From: Harmothoe impar
Lineage: Eukaryota > Annelida > Polychaeta > Phyllodocida > Polynoidae
DNA: 64,000 nucleotides
Direction: 5' to 3'
NCBI GenBank assembly: GCA_947462335.1
Contig: OX381710.1
Coordinates: 2,294,001 to 2,358,000, forward strand
Shown here: positions 22,700-30,592 of the stretch, in pieces
How positions within the stretch are numbered: position 1 is the first letter of the stretch
How the letters are laid out: every line of letters begins with the position of its first letter
The notes under the pieces: generated by a model
Database searches by the model: none
What the model was told of the DNA's origin: nothing
Seen by the model: the letters and a program-made list of their open reading frames with translations, nothing else
Made by a program: the position numbers and the translations under genes

Positions 22700-23344
22700 A
22701 TGAAGACATACAACATAAGCGATCTTGTTCAGGACTGTGGCGACAACACAGTCATAAATTACGTAAAAAGTCGCGGTGATGTGATCAGCTGTAGCGCCAA
22801 GTGTCTACAGTATGTGATGAACCACTTTGGAACTACGTTATCCCACAGACATTGGCTATACTATGTTTTCACCTTAGTGTGTGATAGTCTAGAGCTGTGT
22901 GAGAAAGAACCTTTACATGCGCTGGTATTAAAGCATGACCTATCTAAGTTCTCATGTGTAGAGGCACTGGGATATGGTTTGAAGTTTGGAAGGAGTGAAC
23001 CTCTCAAGAAAGAAAGAGAACTTCGTGCCTGGGACAAAGCATTACAACATCACTATGACAACAATCCACACCACCCCCAGTTCGACTCAGGTAGCAACAT
23101 GAATCACCTGTACCTGTTGGAGAGCATCATAGACATGCTTGCATGTAGAATGGAAAGAGTCTTGGTACCAGATAAAGCTTCAACTCCAGACGACATATTT
23201 CAGATTCCAGACTCATTCTTAAATCGCTACAATGATCACGACAAGAAGAAAGTCAAGAGCTGTCTGTGTAAATGGAGTGTCGATATCACATTAACACCTC
23301 ACCGCAGAGGCCTAGCTAAACGCTTGTTGAATGACTCAGTGTAG
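22700..23344 (+). CDS. DUF5662-like HD-type protein
   Basis: A 214-residue protein with the pattern of the DUF5662 family: HRHWLYYVF near residue 49, LKHDLSKFSCVE near 76 (the HD signature), then ALQHHYDNNPHHPQF near 115 and an LLESIIDML helix. Histidine/aspartate spacing suggests a metal-dependent HD-type hydrolase, but no substrate can be named. DUF5662 proteins occur in phages and large DNA viruses; I am not aware of them as a standard Polinton gene. It has its own TATA promoter and precedes a large palindromic microsatellite. Assignment rests on motif recognition by eye. Confidence 0.65.
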   Translation: MKTYNISDLVQDCGDNTVINYVKSRGDVISCSAKCLQYVMNHFGTTLSHRHWLYYVFTLVCDSLELCEKEPLHALVLKHDLSKFSCVEALGYGLKFGRSEPLKKERELRAWDKALQHHYDNNPHHPQFDSGSNMNHLYLLESIIDMLACRMERVLVPDKASTPDDIFQIPDSFLNRYNDHDKKKVKSCLCKWSVDITLTPHRRGLAKRLLNDSV

Positions 23345-23478
23345 AATAGAATAGGGTTAGTTAGGATAGGGTAGGGTAGGTAGAACGTTTTTTATATATA
23401 CACACACTATGTGTGTGTATAGAACACACACTATGTGTGTTCTCTATATGTGTGTATACATGTATGCACACACACACG

Positions 23479-23525
<47 letters not shown>

Positions 23526-23633
23526 CACACAAAATACAATACACTATTCACCCTAAATTAACCTATCCTACCCTACCCTACATCACCCTACATATACATG
23601 AAGTACTCAGTGATTGAATTATAACACGCAACG
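23345..23633. repeat. Palindromic microsatellite region inside the Polinton
   Basis: The outer parts are inverted: TTAGGATAGGGTAGGGTAGG at 23360-23382 against CCTATCCTACCCTACCCTA at 23562-23580. Inside are several AC/GT hairpins (CACACACTATGTGTGTG, AACACACACTATGTGTGTTC) and a (GT)n tract at 23483-23524. The region separates the DUF5662-like gene from the ATPase and should be prone to cruciform or Z-DNA formation. Confidence 0.85.
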
Positions 23634-24305
23634 ATGTCGACCAAGCAAGAAGAAGTGTTTGACCCTAGACTTCAAGGCCCTTTCACTATGCTAATGACTG
23701 GGCCCACCTCTTGTGGTAAAAGTCAATTAGTATTTCACTTACTGAGAAATGTGAAAGATCTGATTACACCTGAAGTACATCACATAACTTACTGCTACAG
23801 TCAATGGCAGAATTCTTTCACAGAATTTCAAGACAAAGTAGAATTTCATCTAGGACTGCTTAGTGAAGACACTTTATTGAAATCTCACTCGACTGGGGAC
23901 GCACCTCACTCACTAGTCATAGTGGATGATTTAACTAACAAGGAAGACATAGCCACTGTAGCTAGAGTTTTCACAGAAGGTTCACACCACCAGAACATCA
24001 GCATTATTTTCATATCTCAGAATCTTTTCATGAAAGATCCAAACTATAGACAAATTTCTTTGAATGCACATTACCTAGTTGTTTTCAAGAATCCTCGAGA
24101 CATGTCACAAATCAGTATGCTATCTAGACAAGCCTTTCCAAGCCACCCTAAGTTCCTCACAGCTGTATATAACAACGAGACTAAGGCCAAGCACTCATAC
24201 ATACTACTAGACTTTAAACAAGCAACACCAGACCACCTCAGAGTGAGAAACAGTATAACTACACCTTGGAATACCACTGTCTTTGCACCACAGACTAAAA
24301 GATAA
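23634..24305 (+). CDS. Packaging ATPase, FtsK/HerA (A32-like) type
   Basis: A 223-residue P-loop ATPase. The Walker A motif GPTSCGKSQL is near residue 23 and Walker B SLVIVDDL near 99, both following hydrophobic strands. A sensor-like IIFISQNLF near 123 follows. The size fits the A32-like ATPases that pump DNA into capsids in Polintons, virophages and poxvirus relatives. The next gene starts two bases after its stop, so the two are probably co-expressed. The frame is intact. Confidence 0.92.
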   Translation: MSTKQEEVFDPRLQGPFTMLMTGPTSCGKSQLVFHLLRNVKDLITPEVHHITYCYSQWQNSFTEFQDKVEFHLGLLSEDTLLKSHSTGDAPHSLVIVDDLTNKEDIATVARVFTEGSHHQNISIIFISQNLFMKDPNYRQISLNAHYLVVFKNPRDMSQISMLSRQAFPSHPKFLTAVYNNETKAKHSYILLDFKQATPDHLRVRNSITTPWNTTVFAPQTKR

Positions 24306-24306
24306 G

Positions 24307-24663
24307 ATGGGGAAGCAGAGTGACATCGCTATACTCAAACTCCACTACCCACTCCTTAAACACCTGTCTAAATGTAAGGCTAGTGAGTGTCAACACATTA
24401 TGAAAGCTTCTAGCGATAAGTTCATCAGACTAATGAGTCAGATCTGTATTAATGTGATGAATAAAAGCTTAGTGCACAATGCACCAGAAGCAGTGAAGAA
24501 ACTCACACCATACAAGAAGGAACTATGTCTGGTATCTAGTGCTAAAGTGTCTCCGAAAAAAAAACGAGAGGTATTAGAGCAGAAAGGTGGTTTCATTGGT
24601 GCCTTGCTAGGTGTAGCATTACCTTTGCTCACTAGTTTGATAAGTAGTATCACGAGAAAATGA
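24307..24663 (+). CDS. Small Polinton protein with C-terminal amphipathic tail
   Basis: ATG at 24307 is chosen because it lies just after the ATPase stop; 118 residues. The body is basic and helical with several cysteines. The C-terminus is glycine-hydrophobic (KGGFIGALLGVALPLLTSLI) after a lysine cluster SPKKKREV. Such tails recur in small virion-associated proteins of adintovirus/Polinton elements and are compared to membrane-active peptides; that role here is inference. The stop overlaps the next start (ATGA). Confidence 0.65.
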   Translation: MGKQSDIAILKLHYPLLKHLSKCKASECQHIMKASSDKFIRLMSQICINVMNKSLVHNAPEAVKKLTPYKKELCLVSSAKVSPKKKREVLEQKGGFIGALLGVALPLLTSLISSITRK

Positions 24664-25094
24664 GTGAATACAGTAGAATGCTACTAGTTAGACCGGATAT
24701 GATACAGAACCCAAAGGCAGATGACACTACCACCACAGCTGTAAATGCACAGACAGACTATTTTGAAACTCAAGCATTAAGAGAGAGACTATCTCCACAC
24801 GCCAGTCTCGTCAACGTCTTACTACACCTGCAGAAACGTGCCAATTCTGTTCTGAAGGACCCTACATTGAAAACTAACCGGAAGTTGTCTATGTACGATC
24901 AACTCATGACACGCTCTGGTATTTTGGTGAAAAAGGCTAAAAGCGTTAATCCACCTAGCACAGGAACACCAGATAAGGCTCTCAGTGCACCAACCTCATC
25001 TGTGCATGGTGATGTCACAAGTGATGATGATGATGATGACGCAGTAGAATGGTTCGATGCAGGAACAGGTAAATCTGGAAGGACTACACCTGTA

Positions 25095-25676
25095 TTTTTT
25101 TGAATTGTAAACGTGTATTTATTTCATAAAATGATTTTCTAAATACAGTCAGCATTCAATGTATATGACGCAGCGTTAATGATACAAGTTATCAGGGTAT
25201 ATACGTCACATACAAATTGTATTGTACTGAATACAATTACATGTCACAAGTAAATCGAATATATACTGAACTTATAATAATGAGAGTATTGGGTTCCTAA
25301 GGATGACCAAAATATTCTCGTAACTTCTATAAACTTTTTATAGACTTATGACAAACTTTTTTGACAACTTTTTTTGACAAACTTTTTTTTGACACCGTTG
25401 CATTGACATAAGCGGACAAATGCATTCAAGTTGCAATATGGTTAAGTATGCAGGGCTCCAGAGCAGGGTACGCCATTGGTCCTGTCTAACGCCAGGATGG
25501 CCACAATAGTCTTCACAATACATGCACTTGTAAGAGCATAGTAAGAGCATAGTAGCAAACAGACTGCACAGTTATGTTCATTTCGCGCCATGAGTTATTG
25601 GTACCTTTCTAGGAAGGATGTAAATATAAATAAAAATGTAGGAGTGTTGTGATATTAGCATGCCAGAACCATTAGT
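25095..25676 (-). other. 3' untranslated region of the LINE
   Basis: Following the ORF2 stop, it contains three tandem units like TTTGTCAAAAAAAG (25345-25397) and, near the end, AATAAA before a short poly(A). The AT-rich remainder shows no gene. Confidence 0.65.
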
Positions 25677-28625
25677 TTATTGCTTTGTGGGGCAGTGCTT
25701 CAGTCTTTTTGCCTCATTTATAGAAGATACAGCTAACTTAGCTACACGCTTGAAACTCTCTCTGTTTTTATCCAGGCGACAGGACGGTGGAAGCTTGTTC
25801 CAGAGTTCTATGCCTCGATATAGTGGGCTCTTACGGTAGCTAAGTTTTATTTCAGTTGGATAAACAAGTTCTGCAGTGTCGGCAGATCTTGTGAGCCTAC
25901 CGTTTACTATGGGTCTTCTGAGTATAAGACCTTTTTCCTCGTGCTCATGTTCCCCTGAGTATAGGAACTTGTGCAGTAAGGTTAGTAATTGCATGTCAAA
26001 TCTGACATCAAGGTAGTCGACCTTACACTTCATGTGGAGACCCACAACTGGGTGCCGCATGTTGGTTAATAGACAGGTGCGAAGACACCTGTTTTGGACA
26101 TGTTGTAGCCTTTTACAGTTAGATGATGTGAGGCCGTTGTATAAGAAGGAGCAGTAATCAATTACTGGGAGTATTGTTTGCCTATAAATTAGACAGGCGG
26201 TGTCTAGAGTGATTGATTTCCTTATCTTACACATTAGATATAAACGGAGGCAGGCAGTACTTATAGTACTGCTGATTGTCTTATTGAAATTCAGCTTATT
26301 ATCAATTATTACTCCCAGATATTCATACTCTGCTACATTAGTTAGGGTGTGTCCGCCCATGATGATTTCTGGGGTAGTGTTGTCACTATTGGCATTAAAC
26401 ATCACAACCTGGGTTTTACTGGTATTTATGCATAAACCACTTGAGCTGAACCAATCATAAACGCGTGTGGCATCCGCCTGTAGTAGGTTTTCAGCTATGC
26501 AGGTTGATTTGTGTCTTGTATAGAAAACCACGTCGTCTGCATACATAGCAACCGAGCAGTGCTTAAGGATGTCTGGTAATGAATTTATATAGCATATAAA
26601 AAGTAGAGGGCCTAAGATACTGCCCTGTGGGACTCCGTAGGAGACAGGTAGTGTGGTAGATATTACATTATTACAAATTACACGCTGTTTACGATTGCGT
26701 AGGTACGCTGATAGCCAATTGGTGTATATAGTGGGTAATCCAATACTTTTCATGCGGTTTAGCAGCTCAATGTGGTGTATTGAATCAAAAGCCTTCCGTA
26801 CGTCCAGGAAACAGGCAGCCACCGTCTCCCCTCTATCCCGGGCACTATACAGGTCATTGACCAGGGAGAAGACAGCATCGCCTGTCCCCCTGGACGCACG
26901 GAAGCCATATTGATATGGTGACAATTTATTATTATTTTCAAGCCAGGTATAGATTCTATTGTATATGACCCTTTCCATAATTTTACTTGGGGTTGGCAAC
27001 AGGGAGATAGGCCTCCAATTGCCTATTTCCCTGAGGTTGCCTTTTTTAGGGAGAGGCACTACTTTTGCAGTTGACCAGGATTCCGGAAATGATACCTGAG
27101 TTAAACAGGTGTTTATCAGGTTTGTTAATTTGGGTGCTACTATCAGCAGAGCATCCTTTAACACCCTGGTGGATATGTTGTCCAGACCACTCGACTTGTG
27201 TATTTTAATTTTTCTGACTATTGACATTACCTCATGGTAGGTTACTCTATCCTCACCAATGGACATTGGCGGCGACTGAGTATCCATGGGAGGCGGGTGT
27301 GTGTGTTGGGTTTTGACTTTCACCTTGTCACCCAGCCCATTGAAGAGATTTGTGCCAATTGAAGAGAAAAACTCATTAATATATGGTGATACATCGTCGC
27401 CGGATACTGTGACTCCAGTTACATGATGCTCAAATGCAACCTTACTGCTTGTGTTATTGGAGTTACCCAGTAGGGTGTTTAATTCACGCCAGAATTTAGT
27501 GGGGTTTCCAGATAATTCATCCAATTTTTCTTTGAAATAGTTGTCTTTAGCGTCATTACATTGTTGATTAATAACATTCCTCAGTGACTGAGCGCGTTTT
27601 AACAAATGGTTATTGTGTTTCTTATTTTTACAATAGTCGTACATAACCTGGTTTCGCTCATAAATTAATTCAAAGATGTCTTTGTTCATCCAGGGTTTAT
27701 TATAGTCTTTGAAAACCATTTTCTTAATAGGACAATGTATGTCAAGGTAGTCTGTAATGAACTGGAGCATTAGTGCCCATTTTATGTCAACATCTGTTTC
27801 AGTATTAAACTTATGCCAGTTCACATGGAGTAGATAATCTTCAAAGTCCTCACGATTATAGTTTCTGTATGAGCGGCCCGTTAGTGATCTTATGACAGGT
27901 TTCACATTATACAGTTTTCGGGTGATGTATGTTGGCAGATGATCACTGTAGTAGCAAGGTAGAGTCCCAGAATTGGACACAATATTACACCCAGAGGCCA
28001 TCAGGTCAATACAGGTTCCGCCATTCGGGTTATTAGGGTTTGTGTTAGGACGCGTAATTTTATCAACTATGTGGTCATCAAGACCTATACTATGCATTGA
28101 CCTTTTATATAGCTTAGTTTTCCAGTCATCTGGGCTTAATAAATCGACGTTAATATCCCCTACTACCCATAATTCTCGTCCATCTAGTAATGGGCTTTTA
28201 CATGTATTAATTATTGACTTAATACATTGTGCACATGTACCATTAGGGGGTCGATATACATGTATTATCGATAACAACCGGTGTTTGGGTTGGGTGATGT
28301 TGATAACTTGGACTTCTATGTCCTTATTTGACATGCCCAATTCCGTGACAGTGGAACAATATTCAAACAGACTATCCTTGATATAACAGATTAAACCACC
28401 TCCGGTTTTGTCTATTATTCTGTCTGACCTTATGGTTTGATAATTTGTTACATGAACTTTTGAGTCTGGCAGACTGTCCGTCAACCATGACTCACTAATA
28501 CAGAATACATCAAACAGTGAGACCATTTTTGTAACTCCGACCATTTTCAACAACATACTTCGGATGTTAACATGTCCTAGTTTGAAGCCCTTCATACTCA
28601 TAAAGTCCCTTACGTGGGTTGCCAT
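25677..28625 (-). CDS. LINE ORF2: endonuclease-reverse transcriptase
   Basis: The ATG at 28625 (MATHVRDF) gives about 982 residues. N-terminal APE-type endonuclease: HVNIRSM, FCISESWL, GGGLICYI, VVGDINVDLL and YYSDHLPTYI carry the usual N, E, D-x-N and SDH residues. Reverse transcriptase follows: NWRPISLLPTPSKIMERVI, FLDVRKAFDSI, GVPQGSILGPLLF and MYADDVVFYT with the YADD catalytic aspartates. A C-terminal region (ILPVIDYCSFLYNG...) is typical of CR1/jockey-like elements; no RNase H is seen. The frame is intact, so the enzyme may be functional. It would nick target DNA and prime reverse transcription of its own RNA. Confidence 0.92.
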   Translation of the reverse strand: MATHVRDFMSMKGFKLGHVNIRSMLLKMVGVTKMVSLFDVFCISESWLTDSLPDSKVHVTNYQTIRSDRIIDKTGGGLICYIKDSLFEYCSTVTELGMSNKDIEVQVINITQPKHRLLSIIHVYRPPNGTCAQCIKSIINTCKSPLLDGRELWVVGDINVDLLSPDDWKTKLYKRSMHSIGLDDHIVDKITRPNTNPNNPNGGTCIDLMASGCNIVSNSGTLPCYYSDHLPTYITRKLYNVKPVIRSLTGRSYRNYNREDFEDYLLHVNWHKFNTETDVDIKWALMLQFITDYLDIHCPIKKMVFKDYNKPWMNKDIFELIYERNQVMYDYCKNKKHNNHLLKRAQSLRNVINQQCNDAKDNYFKEKLDELSGNPTKFWRELNTLLGNSNNTSSKVAFEHHVTGVTVSGDDVSPYINEFFSSIGTNLFNGLGDKVKVKTQHTHPPPMDTQSPPMSIGEDRVTYHEVMSIVRKIKIHKSSGLDNISTRVLKDALLIVAPKLTNLINTCLTQVSFPESWSTAKVVPLPKKGNLREIGNWRPISLLPTPSKIMERVIYNRIYTWLENNNKLSPYQYGFRASRGTGDAVFSLVNDLYSARDRGETVAACFLDVRKAFDSIHHIELLNRMKSIGLPTIYTNWLSAYLRNRKQRVICNNVISTTLPVSYGVPQGSILGPLLFICYINSLPDILKHCSVAMYADDVVFYTRHKSTCIAENLLQADATRVYDWFSSSGLCINTSKTQVVMFNANSDNTTPEIIMGGHTLTNVAEYEYLGVIIDNKLNFNKTISSTISTACLRLYLMCKIRKSITLDTACLIYRQTILPVIDYCSFLYNGLTSSNCKRLQHVQNRCLRTCLLTNMRHPVVGLHMKCKVDYLDVRFDMQLLTLLHKFLYSGEHEHEEKGLILRRPIVNGRLTRSADTAELVYPTEIKLSYRKSPLYRGIELWNKLPPSCRLDKNRESFKRVAKLAVSSINEAKRLKHCPTKQ

Positions 28626-29857
28626 GGTCCTACTTAAACTTGACTCGGTGGTATACAGTGTATGACATGACAAATAACAACGGTGTCAACGTTACCTTAT
28701 AGCAGTGTCTTAATTCTAGAGGTCTGATAGCATGCAGTGTGTAGACCAAGTGGAACAAATAGTGCAAAGATACAAACCTAGACATATCAGCCTTTGTCTT
28801 TGGCACGTCTGTGCTGAGGTTGATCAGTGTGGGGTTATACATTGAACAAGGTGGTTGTAGGGATCCCTTTATAATAAGCAGTAATTATAAGTGCTAGTGA
28901 AGTCAATTGTCATATGTAGTGATCAGCTCAGTCACTATATGAAATGAAACTGGGTAAATAAACAAAATAAGTAAATAAGTAGACTCATATGATGTCAATA
29001 AATGTCAAATTATCTAACTAAGATTGGTGCATATCCTATTCAGTAGGCTTAATTACTAGGTGCATGTTGAGATAGTTCGCCCTGCTTTCAAAAGTAGCAG
29101 ACATTACATAACATAACACAGTAAGCATGACAGTGTGGATTATCTGATACATATTGGATGATACTTTATCATCACACATAGTTCATAATCAGTTGATCAT
29201 GGCCAGTTTGCTAATGGCATGTGGCATTTAAATAAGTGTATGCAACATTCCAGTAGCTGACCAACTGACTAACAGGTCGCGAGATGCATAGTCAATACTT
29301 CAATACTTCAATACTTCAATAGGGTTGATGGTGTCGAGATGACATATTACCTGACAAGTATAAGTGCAATGGACGGACCGGTGTAGAAATAGATTCTGTT
29401 TACAAAATATGAAAATAATAAGTGAATAATGAAAAGAGGATGTGTACGTCTCAGCCCGACAGGGTCAGTTAGTACTGTATAACTCTGGCCTGCAGCTATT
29501 CATCTGCAGGTCCAGCACCATTAGATCCATATAAGGTCTAGTGATGTAGATTCCTTAATTTTATGGCTACCAAGAGACATTCAGCGTGCAAATTAAACTA
29601 CGAATGATTGATACTTGTCATGGTTATCATTCTGCTCGTGCCACCATGTAGATGGGGACATACGTTCATGCATATTATGTGACAATGAAAAAATCACAAG
29701 GTATACATGAGTAATCATCTTAAATAAATTGCTAGTAACGAATGATTATATAGCAGTCTACCGGTAAGTAGGTTAATGGGGATAATCCATCCTATGTACA
29801 GTGGGCGCGACTGCAACCAGATAGGCCACATTGCACACAGGATATATACCCACTATA
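28626..29857 (-). other. Long inter-ORF region of the LINE
   Basis: About 1.2 kb separates the SGNH region from ORF2, unusually long for a LINE. It holds a short tandem repeat (CAATACTT about four times, near 29292-29320). No open frame of interest is seen; an undetected inserted repeat or a decayed coding segment is possible. Confidence 0.45.
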
Positions 29858-30592
29858 TCAGCGGTGGAGACAGCGGGATCTGTTGTCCCCAATGGCACTG
29901 ATGATCTTCAGTGCAGCTAAGTGCGCCAGTTCCACCCCTGGATGGAGACCATCTCTTAGTAGTCCATACGCTGGCTCATAGTGGTGGGTACTGCTGTCGT
30001 ATGGGTGTACCAGTTTATCTAGGTGTGGAGTGGTCAGTCCAGCAGACTCATTCACTGTATGAATTGCCGCATTCACATAGGGCAGCAGTTCTTCCAGTAG
30101 GTTTTGTTGACTGTGCCTCCAGGCCGAGTGTCCATTGATGGTTGCTAACTCAGCCCCATACATAGTGGTGAAGATCACTGGGATATCGTGACGTATTAGT
30201 CCAATTCTGTGTATTGCATACTGGAGCTCTGCCATGTAATAGGCTTTAAATGTGGACAACGAGTCGACATGCCTCATTATGGTGTACCGTTGTGAGTCAC
30301 GTGTTATTAAGTCGCAGATACCTGAGGTGATATATATGGCTTCAAAGTCGCGGCCTCCAGTTAGAAGTTCACGTGCCTTGTTTGTCGAGGCATTTATGGT
30401 AGCTCCACCTATATGCACTGGGTGATACAGGTGGTTGGGTCTGAGATATGGTAACATATCTTTTACCCTTGAGTCACCAAGTATTAATACGGGTAGTGCA
30501 TTTGGTGCAGTGTCAGGATCTGGTGTGATGTAAATGAGCGCCCCATCAGTGGGCGTGCAGGCTTGTGGTGTGTGCCTGCTACCGGTTAGTGG
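29858..30592 (-). CDS. SGNH (GDSL-like) hydrolase segment downstream of the ORF1 stop
   Basis: This frame is the same as ORF1 and directly follows its TAG. The hydrolase block I, LPVLILGDSRVKDM (nucleophile serine in GDS), lies upstream of the only early ATG at 30457, so translation from that ATG would lack the catalytic serine. A later ITSGICDL corresponds to the block III position, and DGLHPG near the C-terminus supplies the D and H. Such esterase domains are known in ORF1 of CR1-like LINEs. The layout implies either stop readthrough or a nonsense mutation in a formerly continuous ORF1. Confidence 0.75.
   Translation of the reverse strand, partial: PLTGSRHTPQACTPTDGALIYITPDPDTAPNALPVLILGDSRVKDMLPYLRPNHLYHPVHIGGATINASTNKARELLTGGRDFEAIYITSGICDLITRDSQRYTIMRHVDSLSTFKAYYMAELQYAIHRIGLIRHDIPVIFTTMYGAELATINGHSAWRHSQQNLLEELLPYVNAAIHTVNESAGLTTPHLDKLVHPYDSSTHHYEPAYGLLRDGLHPGVELAHLAALKIISAIGDNRSRCLHR

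Noticed and set aside
23435..23617. A 60-residue ORF of repeated valine/cysteine
   Set aside because: It is a translation of the (GT)n microsatellite.
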